The notes: generated by a model not told the origin, from the sequence alone. 64,000 nt of DNA from Mesobacillus boroniphilus JCM 21738 (GCF_000517385.1 NZ_BAUW01000001.1:100541-164540), one strand, 5' to 3'; shown: positions 11,065 through 20,997, counted from the first letter of the stretch. Made by a program: numbers and translations.

Positions 11065-11190
11065 AATGTCAGCAATATTTTTACCAGTGAGGACCATCTC
11101 CTGATATAATAAGTGGTGTTAATTGTATTGTTGCCGGCTGAACGCTCATATATAAATGACAAAAATTGTGTGAGAGGAGAGGAAGCGGGC

Positions 11191-11361
11191 ATGGAAAGCA
11201 AAATTGAAGTACTTTCGACTGTAAAGGTCCAGAATAGTCCTGATTTGTATAAAATTGTAGATGCCCTAAACAGGACGTTAAAGCGTGATGACCTAATGTT
11301 CGGTCTTGCATTGGATCAGGATGACAAAGAAAAAGCAATTTTCACTATTTATCGCACTTGA
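11191..11361 (+). CDS. ypmA: YpmA family small protein
   Basis: 56-residue protein, the standard YpmA size, starting MESKIEVLSTVKVQ and ending DKEKAIFTIYRT. The start at ATG 11191 is preceded by GAGAGGAGAGGAAG. The open frame extends back to 11113, but that part is not conserved. The function of the family is not established. The dinG-ypmA-ypmB-aspB order matches B. subtilis. Confidence 0.88.
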   Translation: MESKIEVLSTVKVQNSPDLYKIVDALNRTLKRDDLMFGLALDQDDKEKAIFTIYRT

Positions 11362-11422
11362 TTAATTAAGCTGTTGTCTTGTTTAATATATGTAAAAAGC
11401 ATACATAAAGAAGGGGATACAT

Positions 11423-11908
11423 TTGAAGAAATGGATATTTTTCAGTATCCTCATTGTTATTACAATTGTGGGGATTCTGGTCAATGTATACTTAAACGCG
11501 GTTGAACCAGTGAAGGCAGCAGAAAAAGAGGCTGTCCAAATTGCTTTAAAAGAAACTAACCTTTCAGATTTTACAAACTTCAGTTTGTATAGTGGTGAAG
11601 AGACTTATTATGTAATGACCGGGAAAAATGCCAAACAGGAAGTTGTTTATGTTTGGATCAATGAAAAAAACAGCGAAGTTATCACGCGAAATGCTAAAAA
11701 TGGTATCACGAAAAAAGAAGCTTTAAATAAACTATATCAGGAAAAAAATCCGAATGAAATTATTGAAGTAAGGCTCGGCATGGCCAGAATTCAAAAGACG
11801 GACAGGCCGGCATGGGAAATTTTTTACCGAAACAACAATGACACAATAAATTATTATTATGTCGATTTCGATACAGGTGAAAAACTGAGGGCCATTGATA
11901 ATTTGTGA
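11423..11908 (+). CDS. ypmB: YpmB, membrane-anchored DUF5590/PepSY-like protein
   Basis: 161 residues from a TTG start at 11423 behind GAAGGGG. One N-terminal transmembrane helix (IFFSILIVITIVGILVNVYL) is followed by an extracytoplasmic domain with YYVMTGKN, GITKKEAL and YYYVDFDTGEKL, a PepSY-like pattern. It probably modulates a peptidase or sits at the cell wall, but no activity is proven. It lies between ypmA and aspB as in B. subtilis. Confidence 0.85.
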   Translation: MKKWIFFSILIVITIVGILVNVYLNAVEPVKAAEKEAVQIALKETNLSDFTNFSLYSGEETYYVMTGKNAKQEVVYVWINEKNSEVITRNAKNGITKKEALNKLYQEKNPNEIIEVRLGMARIQKTDRPAWEIFYRNNNDTINYYYVDFDTGEKLRAIDNL

Positions 11909-12011
11909 TTCTCATTTGCAAATTTTTGATTCAAGAAGAGATGTTGGACAATACGATATTATTAAAGATTCAATAGTAGCCACATGTAAAGAAAAAATAG
12001 GAGGTAAAGGG

Positions 12012-13199
12012 ATGGAGATCCAATTAGCCAGCAGAGTGGGAGCACTCACTCCTTCATCAACTTTGGCAATTACCGCAAAAGCAAAAGAATTAAAAGCGCA
12101 AGGGAAAGACGTGATAGGACTAGGAGCGGGTGAACCTGACTTCAATACACCGCAGCATATTATTGATGCTGCTGTTAAGTCCATGAATGAAGGGTTCACT
12201 AAGTACACACCATCTGGCGGTCTGCCGGAGTTGAAAAAGGAAATCGCAGCGAAGTTAAAAGGTGATCAAGGACTTGAATATCAGTTGAATGAAATCATCG
12301 TAACAAGCGGAGCTAAGCATGGCTTGTACACCCTGTTCCAAGTACTTATTGATGAAGGTGACGAGGTGATCATTCCGATTCCTTATTGGGTCAGCTATCC
12401 TGAACAAGTGAAGCTTGCAGGAGGAAATCCTGTCTACGTGGAAGGGCTAGAACAGAACAACTTCAAAATCACTCCTGAACAACTAAAGGAAAAGGTCACC
12501 GACAAGACAAAGGCGGTCATCATTAATTCCCCAAGCAATCCTACCGGAATGGTATATTCGAGAGAGGAATTGAAGGCTCTTGGTGATGTATGTCTTGAGA
12601 ATGGAATCCTGATTATCTCTGATGAGATTTATGAAAAATTAATTTATGGAAATGCTGAGCATATATCCATTGCTGAACTCTCAGAAGAACTTAAGAAGCA
12701 GACGATCATTATCAATGGAGTTTCTAAGTCGCACTCAATGACGGGCTGGAGAATCGGGTATGCAGCAGGTAATAGTAAAATCATCAATGCAATGACTGAC
12801 CTGGCAAGCCATAGCACATCAAATCCAACGACTCCTGCACAGTATGCGACAATTGAAGCTTACCGAGGGTCACAGGATGCGGTAGAGACTATGCGTACGG
12901 CTTTTGAGGAAAGACTTGAAATCATCCACGGCAAGCTGAATGAAATACCGGGAATCAGCTGTATAAAGCCTCTGGGAGCATTTTACCTGTTCCCTAATGC
13001 AAAAGAAGCGGCTCTTATGACGGGCTGCACGGATGTGGATGAGTTTGCAGAAGTATTGCTGACAGAAGCGAATGTTGCAGTAGTTCCTGGCTCAGGTTTT
13101 GGAGCTCCAGACTATATGCGACTGTCATACGCTACATCCCTTGAGCAGTTGGAGGAAGCGATCAGCAGAATTCATCAATTTATTGAAAGCAAGGCTTAA
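12012..13199 (+). CDS. aspB: Aspartate aminotransferase AspB
   Basis: PLP-dependent class I aminotransferase linking aspartate and oxaloacetate with glutamate and 2-oxoglutarate. It shows GAGEPDFNTP, NSPSNPTG, SDEIYEKLIY, the PLP lysine in NGVSKSHSMTGWRIGY (near residue 238) and MRLSYATS. I chose ATG 12012 with ATAGGAGGTAAAGG upstream. The open frame reaches back to 11895 inside ypmB but has no similarity there. In B. subtilis asnS follows directly. Here a terminator follows and asnS is absent. Confidence 0.95.
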   Translation: MEIQLASRVGALTPSSTLAITAKAKELKAQGKDVIGLGAGEPDFNTPQHIIDAAVKSMNEGFTKYTPSGGLPELKKEIAAKLKGDQGLEYQLNEIIVTSGAKHGLYTLFQVLIDEGDEVIIPIPYWVSYPEQVKLAGGNPVYVEGLEQNNFKITPEQLKEKVTDKTKAVIINSPSNPTGMVYSREELKALGDVCLENGILIISDEIYEKLIYGNAEHISIAELSEELKKQTIIINGVSKSHSMTGWRIGYAAGNSKIINAMTDLASHSTSNPTTPAQYATIEAYRGSQDAVETMRTAFEERLEIIHGKLNEIPGISCIKPLGAFYLFPNAKEAALMTGCTDVDEFAEVLLTEANVAVVPGSGFGAPDYMRLSYATSLEQLEEAISRIHQFIESKA

Positions 13200-13327
13200 A
13201 TTGTCTCGCACTCGGGCTTCCGGCTTGGACTTGAAAGAACTGTAGCGAGAATCAGCGGGGTAGAACACGTACTTGAAAAGATCCCATTTCACGTTTACTG
13301 ATCCGTCTTTACCCATAAAAAAACGAA

Positions 13328-13350
13328 AAGGCCCGTACAGTGCGGGCCTT
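13328..13350 (+). terminator. Terminator after aspB
   Basis: Perfect eight-base stem AAGGCCCG / CGGGCCTT with a seven-base loop. The ~290-base aspB-dnaD gap holds this hairpin and the dnaD promoter region but no asnS. Confidence 0.8.
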
Positions 13351-13494
13351 GTTGTATTTTGGGGAATCATGTTTTATTTTGTCTGTATCAGCTCTCCTTT
13401 TCGTTATTTTTCGACTAATTTCCCTTTTTAATCTTTTTCTATTTTATTACCAGCCGGGCTTGTTCATGCTATACTATGAAAAGAGGTGTCCGGA

Positions 13495-14202
13495 ATGAAA
13501 AAAGCAGATATGTTAGATTGGCTGAAAGAGGGGAATGTTACAATTCCTGCTGTATTGCTTACGCAGTACAAAGAAATGAGATTGAACGAACAAGAATTAG
13601 CATTATTACTTCATGTATTCTATTTTTCTGAAAAAGGAAATGAATTTCCTACGCCTACGGAACTTGCAGCCCGCATGACGATATCGGCTTTCGAATGTAC
13701 AGATTTGCTCCGATCCCTGATTCAAAGAGGGTTTATATCAATAAGTGACGGGAATTCTACGGACGGAATCAGATATGAAAAATATTCCCTGGAACCGTTG
13801 TGGGAAAAGCTGTTTGACCAGTTTATGCTCAAACGGAAACAGGAACAAGAGATGACCAACCAGAAGGAAGAAACAGATTTATATACAACGTTTGAAAGGG
13901 AATTCGGCAGGCCGCTTTCACCCTTTGAGTGTGAGTCACTGGCAATGTGGATGGATGACGATCACCATGATCCTATCATCATTAAAGCTGCATTAAGAGA
14001 AGCTGTCATTTCTGGTAAATTGAATTTTCGGTACATAGACCGGATTCTTTTTGAATGGAAGAAGAACGGGATCAAGACAATCGAACAAGCCAAAAGTTAT
14101 GGAAGGAAATTCAGGCAGCATCAGGGTGCTCTAAAGGCAGGGAAGGAAGAGCCTAAAGTTTCTGCGAATCCTGTTCCGTTTTATAACTGGCTTGAACAGT
14201 AA
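13495..14202 (+). CDS. dnaD: DNA replication initiation protein DnaD
   Basis: Primosomal protein that helps DnaB and DnaI load the helicase at oriC and at restarted forks. The N-terminal winged-helix domain (residues ~1-100, with NEQELALLLHVFYF) is followed by a DnaB_2/DnaD C-terminal domain holding FEREFGRPLSPFECESL and the YIDRILFEWKKNGIKT motif used in DNA binding. ATG 13495 follows AAGAGGTG at good spacing. About 235 residues, normal size. It lies just before nth. Confidence 0.95.
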   Translation: MKKADMLDWLKEGNVTIPAVLLTQYKEMRLNEQELALLLHVFYFSEKGNEFPTPTELAARMTISAFECTDLLRSLIQRGFISISDGNSTDGIRYEKYSLEPLWEKLFDQFMLKRKQEQEMTNQKEETDLYTTFEREFGRPLSPFECESLAMWMDDDHHDPIIIKAALREAVISGKLNFRYIDRILFEWKKNGIKTIEQAKSYGRKFRQHQGALKAGKEEPKVSANPVPFYNWLEQ

Positions 14203-14209
14203 TGCTAAC

Positions 14210-14238
14210 GAGAGAATTCATCTATTCTCTCTTTTTTT
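14210..14238 (+). terminator. Terminator between dnaD and nth
   Basis: Eight-base stem GAGAGAAT / ATTCTCTC, six-base loop, then seven T residues. Confidence 0.85.
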
Positions 14239-14293
14239 AAGTTCTTTTCGAGGTGTAATGTCTTAATTCATATTGAAAGTCGTGGTGAAATAT

Positions 14294-14944
14294 ATGTTAA
14301 ATAAACAGCAAATCCGGTTTTGCCTTGATGAAATGGGAAAGATGTTTCCTAATGCGCATTGCGAGCTGGTTCATTCTAATCCTTTTGAACTTGTCATTGC
14401 AGTCGCCCTATCTGCTCAGTGTACTGATGCCCTGGTGAATAGGGTGACAAAAAACTTATTCCAAAAATACAAAAGTCCTGAGGATTTTTTGAGTGTTTCA
14501 TTGGACGAACTGCAACAGGACATCCGGTCAATTGGATTATATCGCAATAAAGCGAAAAACATCCAAAAACTTTGCAGGATGATCATCGATAAATATGGAG
14601 GAGAGGTTCCGCGGGACAGGGATGAATTGACGAAGCTTCCTGGCGTTGGGCGTAAAACAGCCAATGTCGTGGTTTCAGTTGCTTTCGGGATTCCTGCTAT
14701 TGCAGTTGATACACATGTGGAGCGGGTCAGCAAACGCGTGGCTTTTTGCCGCTGGAAGGATTCAGTTCTTGAGGTTGAGAGGACATTGATGAGAAAGGTT
14801 CCTGAGGAAGAATGGTCCATTACGCATCACAGAATGATTTTTTTTGGACGATACCACTGCAAAGCACAGAATCCCAAGTGTGAAACATGTCCTTTATTGG
14901 AGGTATGCAGAGAGGGCAAAAAAAGAATGAGAGCCAAAGCATGA
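14294..14944 (+). CDS. nth: Endonuclease III (DNA glycosylase / AP lyase)
   Basis: Base-excision repair enzyme removing oxidised pyrimidines. The helix-hairpin-helix is LPGVGRKTANVV with catalytic Lys121, and Asp139 lies in AVDTHVERVS. The 4Fe-4S loop cysteines are Cys189, 196, 199 and 205 in the C-x6-C-x2-C-x5-C pattern. The start at ATG 14294 has GGTG upstream. The open frame extends back to 14273 without similarity. The stop overlaps the start of ypoC. Confidence 0.96.
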   Translation: MLNKQQIRFCLDEMGKMFPNAHCELVHSNPFELVIAVALSAQCTDALVNRVTKNLFQKYKSPEDFLSVSLDELQQDIRSIGLYRNKAKNIQKLCRMIIDKYGGEVPRDRDELTKLPGVGRKTANVVVSVAFGIPAIAVDTHVERVSKRVAFCRWKDSVLEVERTLMRKVPEEEWSITHHRMIFFGRYHCKAQNPKCETCPLLEVCREGKKRMRAKA

Positions 14945-15321
14945 TGGAAAGAACAGATATTTCCTCCCAGGATTTTGTACAAGCAGTGGAGAGGGTCCTC
15001 AGTGAATGGAGGCATTCCAAGGATGAACTAGATATTCACTTCCAGAACAGGGATAGCGATAAGGCACTGCCATTTATGAAGAGGGCAATAGATTTATTTG
15101 AACAGTTCCTTATAAGTTCAAATAGCCTGAGTCCAGATAAGTATTGTATCAAAGATTGTAAAATTAAGCCGGTGAATGTAGAAGAAAGGCTTGATTTTAT
15201 CGTATCGAGACCCACACTTTTTCATTCTTATAAACAACTTGCTGAATTGTTCAATGAACAGGAAAAGCTGTTTGCCAAACAAACGATTTTAAATAGATCA
15301 AAAAACAAACGTCCTGATTGA
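14941..15321 (+). CDS. ypoC: YpoC family protein
   Basis: About 126 residues, no membrane segment. It contains LPFMKRAIDLFEQFL and VEERLDFIVSRPTLFHSYKQLAELF, the YpoC pattern. Its start (ATG 14941 or 14944) overlaps the nth stop, implying coupled translation. Two cysteines in YCIKDCKIKP might bind a metal or be fortuitous. Function unknown; nth-ypoC-ponA-recU synteny is conserved in Bacillus. Confidence 0.8.
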   Translation: MMERTDISSQDFVQAVERVLSEWRHSKDELDIHFQNRDSDKALPFMKRAIDLFEQFLISSNSLSPDKYCIKDCKIKPVNVEERLDFIVSRPTLFHSYKQLAELFNEQEKLFAKQTILNRSKNKRPD

Positions 15322-15340
15322 CTCAGGACGTTTGTTTTTT
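15301..15340. terminator. Bidirectional terminator between ypoC and ponA
   Basis: Fourteen or more paired bases (arms at 15303-15317 and 15323-15337, loop TTGAC) flanked by an A run and a T run, so it can act on both converging transcripts. The ypoC stop codon lies at its loop. Confidence 0.92.
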
Positions 15341-15368
15341 GTCGTTTTATTGAGTTTTGGAAGGGTGA

Positions 15369-17920
15369 TCAATCTTCATCCCCATCACCATTGGAGTTAC
15401 CATCATTATTTCCATCGCCTACACTTTCACCATTGTCATTGTCATTGTCATTGTCATTGTTATTTCCGTTTCCGTTTCCGTTCCCTTGGCCATTTTCATT
15501 TCCTTCATCGTTTTCATTTTCTTCATTTTCATTCTCGCCATCTTCTGGTTCTGGCAGTAGTGGTTCTGGAACTTCGACTTTTAGAGTGGCAGGGTCAGAC
15601 CGCTGTTCACCACGTAGCGCTGTGACTTTGAATGAATAAATTCCGCCTGGAACTACATTGGCGATTTTCAAGCCTGTCTCAGCTGTAGTGGTCAGTGGTT
15701 GCTCAGGACCTTCATCAAGGGATGCGGTAACCTCGAATTTGATATCTTCTTTATTCTCCTGATTGAATTCCCAGCTCAGGATGATCTCATTTTTTGTTTC
15801 ATCGTATTTTGCTTCAAGTTTTGAAGGAGTTTCAAGCTTTTCAAACTTCTTGGATGTTTCCTTAGGAACATTGCCCGTTACAGCCCACTCGTAAAGGATT
15901 TCATCCTTTGGAGTATAATCACTTGCAAGCTTTGCAGGCATTGTACCTTTTTCGATTTTAACTCTTTCCACACTCTTTGGAACAGTGAAATCAGGTGTAT
16001 CTACGTCTTTAGATACATAGGTCATCAGATTCTTGAAGAGAGTCTGTGATATTTTTTGTTCGTTACCGTACAGTGCCGTCTTTCTGTCGCTATAACCGGT
16101 CCAGACGGATGCCGTATACCTTGTTGTATAGCCTACAAACCAGGAATCAGGGACACCGTCATTTTTAATTCCCCATTTTTTGATATCTTCCGGCGTGTAG
16201 TTTGTTGTTCCTGTTTTTCCGGCAACATGAAGGTTTGGGATGTTTGCGTAAGTTGCTCCTGTACCTTGCTTGATCGCCGTCTTAAGCATATCGGAAATCA
16301 TGAATGCAGTGTAATCTTTCATAACCACTTCAGTTTCCGGTGTCAAATCAATTTCTGTCTTGTCACGAAGTACAACCTTTTTGACTGAGTATGGCTCTGT
16401 AAAGAAACCATTGTTACCAAAGGCTGCATATGCACCAGCCATTTCAATCGGAGCAATTTCATGAGCCCCAATAGAAGCAGATTCAAAAATTGGATCATTT
16501 AGTGTTAAACCAAGCTTAACTCCGAACTCCCTTGCCTTTTCGTCACCTACTGCCTGGAAGGCCTGCAGGGCAGGGATGTTGATTGATTTAGCAAGGCTGA
16601 TCTCATTGTCATGATGCCATTGTATTTGTCATTCCAGTTACCTATCGGTTCGCCGTTAGAATAGGTCATAGGCTTATCTTCAAGCATATGATAGGTACCC
16701 CAGCGTAAATGCTCAATCACCGGTCCATAGTCAAGGATTGGCTTGATGGTTGATCCGGGCTGTCTTTTTACATCAATCGCATAATTCAAACCGCGTTTGA
16801 CCTGCTGATTCCTGCCGCCGCCTATTGCGCGGATTTCACCGGTTTTCGTATCAAGCAGCGTAATGCCAGCTTGCATTTCATTGTTAGGGAATTGTACAGC
16901 AGCATCTGTATTAAGGATGGTCTCTACATGTTTCTGTGCATTTTGATCTAGTGTTGTATAAATTTCAAGTCCATCGGAAAAAATATCAAAATCGGTTTTT
17001 TCTGTTACTTCCTCGATTACCATGTCAACAAATGCATCGAATGGTTCTTCGTTCTTATTCTTTCTGTTTTCTTCCTTCACGAGGCTGGATTCAACAGGGA
17101 TCTTTTGTGCATTTTCTTTCTGTTCCTGTGAAATGAAGCCATGATGTTGCATCAGATATAATACAGTGTTCCTTCGTTTCTCCGCCTTTTCAGGGTTGGT
17201 AAAAGGATTGTAATTATTAGGACTCTGAGGCATACCAGCAAGCAGGGCGGCTTCATGAAGCTCAAGCTCACTTAAATCATCTTTTCCAAAGTATGTCTTT
17301 GATGCAGTCAGGACACCGTGCATATTTTCTGACATATAGATTTTATTTACATACATTTCAAAGATTTGCTGTTTTGTATACTTTTGTTCGAGCTGGTAAG
17401 CTAGCCATGCTTCTTGTGCTTTCCTTGAGATCGTTTTTTCAAAGCCAAGGAAGTAGTTTTTGACAACTTGCTGCGTAATGGTGGAAGCCCCTTCGGATCC
17501 AAAGCCGTCAGTTATATTTGCTATAACGGCTCCTCCAAGGCGGATGATGTCGATACCATTATGTTTATAGAATCTTACATCCTCTGTCGCTAAAAAGGCG
17601 TTTTCCACTAGTTTTGGTATATCCTCATATGCTACATAATCCCGGTTCTGCGAGCCTACTTCTGTTACAAGCTTTTTATCTTTATCATAGATCTTAGAAG
17701 ATATAGGGTCTTTGAGCAAGGACTCATCAAGTTTTGGTGTATCCTGTATCATGAAAGCGAAGGTAGCGATTCCGGTCAACATGCCGATGATGCCCAGGGC
17801 AATCAGCGTGAGGAAAATTTTCTTGAACATTCCTTTATTCGCTTTCTTGCCTTTTGTTTTCTTAGTCTTGGCTGCCTGTTGTCTTCGGCGCTCCTCTCTA
17901 GTTTGAGGTTTTTGTGCCAT
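15369..17920 (-). CDS. ponA: Class A penicillin-binding protein 1 (glycosyltransferase/transpeptidase), one frame break
   Basis: Bifunctional peptidoglycan synthase of ~850 residues. Order: basic cytoplasmic tail; transmembrane helix (~30-55); GT51 domain with EDVRFYKHNG (~115) and EGASTITQQVVKNY (~145); transpeptidase with Ser-x-x-Lys in GSTIKP (~388) and KTG in VAGKTGTT (~566); a fibronectin-III-like domain (~687-770); and a very acidic Asn/Gly/Asp tail (~780-850). The frame breaks near 16592, where adding one base restores SINIPALQAFQAV. The low-complexity tail is coded by short DNA repeats. It shares an operon with recU upstream, as in B. subtilis. Confidence 0.93.
15431..15484. repeat. 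Hexanucleotide microsatellite in the ponA 3' end
   Basis: Five CATTGT units (15431-15460) followed by TTTCCG-type units. On the coding strand these specify alternating Asn/Asp and Gly/Asn. Units of six keep frame, so slippage would change the PBP tail length without breaking the gene. Confidence 0.85.
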
Positions 17921-17952
17921 TTATAGATCATTCCTTTCTCGCAATAAAAACA

Positions 17953-18570
17953 CTAACTAAGTTTATAAAGATAATCGATAACTTTTATATAGTCAATCCT
18001 TGGGTGAAGGCCAAGGGGTATTTGATGGCCGAATTCAAAGACTTCTTCCTTTGTGATTGACTTCCTGCCGCCATTTTTCATTCTTTTCCAGAAAGTCAGC
18101 AAATGGCTCGCTTCCAGCATGTATATCTCTTCTTCCGAGGAGAAACGAAGGATGACAAAACATATACCTCCTTGCTCAAGCACAGCTTTCATATGGACAA
18201 TCTGATGTTCATGGAAGTTTTTCAATGGAAACGATGTTGAAAACTTAGTCTCTTTGGCTTCAAAATCAATGTACCTTCCCTTGTAAACTCCATTATAGTC
18301 TGTAGTAGAAGCTTGTTTAAAGTATGCCTCTTTTATAACAGCTGCACTCCTGCGCGGATAATCCACATTAACGATTTGAACGGGTGTCGGTTTCTTATGG
18401 ATGACTGCTATGCCCCGGTCAACATAGTAGGAGTTTGTTTCATTCAAGTCCTCCTCCAATGTCATTCCTCTATTGCTATAGGCTGCATTTTTTTGCACTC
18501 TGGCTTTTTTTGCCGGCTCTTTATTTGTATTTGGTGAATATTTCTTACCATTTGGATAATTGAATATCAA
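17953..18570 (-). CDS. recU: Holliday junction resolvase RecU
   Basis: Resolves four-way junctions in recombination and chromosome segregation. It has the RecU blocks [31 protein letters not shown], the nuclease core [20 protein letters not shown] and [11 protein letters not shown] chose TTG 18570, giving [11 protein letters not shown], because GAGGTG lies six bases upstream and this matches the B. subtilis start. The longer GTG start at 18579 would overlap that ribosome site. ponA follows 32 bases downstream. Confidence 0.93.
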   Translation of the reverse strand: MIFNYPNGKKYSPNTNKEPAKKARVQKNAAYSNRGMTLEEDLNETNSYYVDRGIAVIHKKPTPVQIVNVDYPRRSAAVIKEAYFKQASTTDYNGVYKGRYIDFEAKETKFSTSFPLKNFHEHQIVHMKAVLEQGGICFVILRFSSEEEIYMLEASHLLTFWKRMKNGGRKSITKEEVFEFGHQIPLGLHPRIDYIKVIDYLYKLS

Positions 18571-18687
18571 GCTGACCACCTCGCAGACTACTCTATATCA
18601 TACCAAATATCAACGGTATTTGGTTGAATAAAAAGCCTCATTTCACATCACCCTATAAAGAACCTATAGAAAAGGAAGAGAAAAGGT

Positions 18688-19680
18688 GTGTCAATAACCC
18701 AAAATCCTCAATTTCATCAGCTGCCTGACCATGAAGCGGAGATCATACAAAAGATAAGGCTGGAAACTGATGACCTAAATTTGGACAATATCTCAAGAAC
18801 TAGAGCGTATCTTGATTTTTATCTGGAGTATCCCGAAATGATTTGGGCATTCCTGGCCAGCATGGTTTCAAGGAATGGCGGCTATAATATGTGCGACCTT
18901 GAGGGAGACTGGTACCCAAAAATGCTGGCTCCTCCTATACGCCAGCGGTTGTTTCTCACATATGAAAGAGCCAACTGGCTGATTTTCCGTGATGCCTTTT
19001 CGCAGCTCCTTTTATACTCTTATTCGACGAAAAAAAGCTCACCAATGTTTCACTTGCTGAAATACCTGGATGTTTCAAGTTTTATGGAAAAAGAATGGCA
19101 GGTATTTTGGGATCGTGGAGATAAAAAAGGCTAATGACTGCTTTGATCATCAATGAACAAAATGTGATCCATAATCCTGTTATTAGACATCCGGTATATA
19201 AAAAGAGAGTATTTAACACAATGATGTTTTCCTTTGAAGATTATCTGCATTTCAGTACGGTCCTTTTTCCAACGTGTGAGGGAGAACTCTACGGGGCAAG
19301 TGTGAATGGATTCAAATCCGTGAGCAAAAGAATAAATCTTGGGAAGCGGCTTGCGTCAATTTTATTTGACAGCAGGTATTATCCGTTATTTCTGGAATTC
19401 GCGCTCCAAACAGAACATACAGCTTCAAGACATGATTATGAACAGTACTTTCCTTATGATAAAAAAAGAGATACGCCATTTCTTCGCTGTACCTATCCAA
19501 TCATTCAGCATCATTTTCACCAACAAGGTGACTGGTATAAGGAAAGGAAATTTCACAAAAAGTGGTTTAGCCAGGAACTCAACCACAGACATCCTGTTCA
19601 CTTAACGGAATGGTACAAAAAAAAAGCAAAAACAATTACATGCCATGATATCGGTAAAGGAATTATTCACTTCAAATTGA
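18688..19680 (+). CDS. yppC: YppC family (DUF2515) protein, two probable frame breaks
   Basis: Two overlapping frames, 18688-19134 and 19134 onward, join into one DUF2515 protein if one A is added to the A run at 19123-19128, giving WDRGDKKRLMTALIINEQN. The second frame then reads straight through the strong terminator at 19689 into the dispersed repeat, which is implausible. Removing one A from the A9 run at 19617-19625 gives a stop at 19678-19680 just before the terminator. The product is then ~330 residues, near the B. subtilis YppC size. The GTG start at 18688 has GGAAGAG upstream. Function unknown; divergent from recU. Confidence 0.75.
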
Positions 19681-19688
19681 TACAAACA

Positions 19689-19715
19689 AAAAAGCAAGGG
19701 AGCTCCTTGCTTTTT
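19689..19715 (+). terminator. Terminator of yppC
   Basis: Eleven-base stem AAAAAGCAAGG / CCTTGCTTTTT with a short GAGCT loop, ending in a T run. Confidence 0.9.
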
Positions 19716-19717
19716 GT

Positions 19718-19891
19718 CTTAATCCAGCTCCAGCGCCTAGCCCCTCGAGTCGCTTCGGTCCGCCCAATGAAGTCAAACACCGACTTCACCGGTCGGCCCT
19801 CTAAGGCACACGACGTGCAAACCCGACAGCCACACGATGTGGCGTTTTAGGCGGGCAGCGCAAGTCGGGCTGATCGAGTCGCTTCCGCTTT
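19718..19891. repeat. Dispersed modular intergenic repeat, copy B (about 174 bp)
   Basis: Shares the opening CTTAATCCAGCTCCAGCGCC and TAGCCCCTCGAG, the block around CCGCCCAATGAAGTCAAA, and the GGTCGGCCCT block with copy A at 10821-11064. It lacks copy A's ~120-base insert. It adds a segment with two short direct repeats around CACACGA. It starts three bases after the yppC terminator and ends next to the 3' end of sspM. Confidence 0.8.
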
Positions 19892-19896
19892 ATGGT

Positions 19897-20004
19897 TCAC
19901 TCTGCTGGACGGTTTGTACCTTCAAGCTTTTTGTCGCCATATCCTGTTTTCTTCTCAGCCGTTTTATTAGGCTGCTGCGCAGTTTTCTGTTGTTTTTTAT
20001 TCAT
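19897..20004 (-). CDS. sspM: Small acid-soluble spore protein M
   Basis: 35 residues, beginning MNKKQQKTAQQ and ending KKLEGTNRPAE. This closely follows the SspM pattern (basic, Gln/Lys-rich, ending DKKLGGPNRP-like). An excellent GGGAGGTG ribosome site precedes the ATG at 20004. Its place next to yppC is the same as in B. subtilis. Minor spore-core protein expected under forespore sigma G; I did not assign a promoter. Confidence 0.85.
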   Translation of the reverse strand: MNKKQQKTAQQPNKTAEKKTGYGDKKLEGTNRPAE

Positions 20005-20262
20005 GTGAACACCTCCCGAGATTAGTTTGTTCATTTGCTGTTTTTTCATTCGGTAATTGATTGTCGAAGGCTGTAAAAATTGACGCTGAAAAGCACTTTG
20101 TTTGGCGAATTGCTTCTAGTTTTGTCAACCGTGAAGGATGTTTAAGCAAGAAGTAGAATTTACAAGTTAAGTTCCTATATTTCATAATAAAGGATTCGTT
20201 ATCGTTCAGCAGGGTGCATACTGCCAGACCTTAAAATAACTTTAGTTGGGAGAGATTGATCG

Positions 20263-20517
20263 ATGAGACCAGGAATTGAGAAAGAAGAGATTTTAGGGAT
20301 GTTGACTGATATGGCCCATAATCTTGAAGAGACGGATATCAACCTGCATGAATCTTTAATGGAAATACGGGAAACGATGTGCCTGAAACATTCATCACAG
20401 TTATCAGAAACAGGCATTTTTTTAGATGGAATGGAAGGCAAGCTGCCTAAGTTTATAAAATCTGAATTACAAGCAAAGTCAGAGCATTCCTCTCTAAAAC
20501 TTGAATTAAGTTTTTAA
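20263..20517 (+). CDS. Small hypothetical protein at the yppD position
   Basis: 84 residues, ATG 20263 behind GGGAGAG. Acidic and helical, with LTDMAHNLEETDINLHESLMEI and one cysteine. Its size and its place between sspM and yppE suggest YppD, but I rely on synteny more than on sequence. No catalytic motif seen. The 258 bases upstream hold the sspM control region and the promoter of this gene. Confidence 0.6.
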   Translation: MRPGIEKEEILGMLTDMAHNLEETDINLHESLMEIRETMCLKHSSQLSETGIFLDGMEGKLPKFIKSELQAKSEHSSLKLELSF

Positions 20518-20547
20518 TTTATATTAGAATGGAATCATATCATCTTT

Positions 20548-20580
20548 AAGTAGCTTTCTTAACAGAAGGCTGCTTTTTTT
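20548..20580 (+). terminator. Terminator after the yppD-like gene
   Basis: AAGTAGC pairs with GCTGCTT across a 14-base loop and is followed by a run of T residues. Confidence 0.65.
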
Positions 20581-20631
20581 GTATAGTAAAAACATTAAAA
20601 TATGTTTAAAGAAAGTGTGATTAAAGTGGAA

Positions 20632-20997
20632 ATGGAGAATAACATTCTTATATTATCCAAAAAACTGCTGGTTGATTTGGAGACGGCTCATAAACGATTT
20701 CAACATTCAAAGGAAGAGGGAGCAAGGGGTGACTTTCATTCTGAAGTAAAGCCTTTTGCTGATGAAGTTAAACTTTCTGCAGATGCATGGAGAAAATCTG
20801 CAGGCCAATGGATTAGGGAGAATAATCCGAAGAATCTTCATGCTAATCAAATTGAAACAGCGGCCGACTATTTGGAAGTCATTTCTGTCCAGGCTTTTTT
20901 TCCTGAAACAAGCAAGAAAAGATTCCTGGATCAGATTCAATCAGTTGAATTCATATTGAACAGCATGATCATTGCCGTCGAGAAAGCAAGGCAGTGA
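20632..20997 (+). CDS. yppE: YppE family (DUF1798) protein
   Basis: About 121 residues, an all-helical protein. EVKPFADEVKLSADAWRKSAGQW and HANQIETAADYLEVISVQAFFP match the YppE/DUF1798 pattern. Several in-frame starts exist (ATG 20602, GTG 20617, GTG 20626, ATG 20632). I prefer 20632 because the upstream residues are not conserved, but no start has a clear ribosome site. Function unknown. Confidence 0.75.
   Translation: MENNILILSKKLLVDLETAHKRFQHSKEEGARGDFHSEVKPFADEVKLSADAWRKSAGQWIRENNPKNLHANQIETAADYLEVISVQAFFPETSKKRFLDQIQSVEFILNSMIIAVEKARQ

Noticed and set aside
15332..15639. Open frames rich in His/Phe or Ser/Pro/Leu on the plus strand
   Set aside because: They are low-complexity shadows of the repetitive ponA tail on the other strand.
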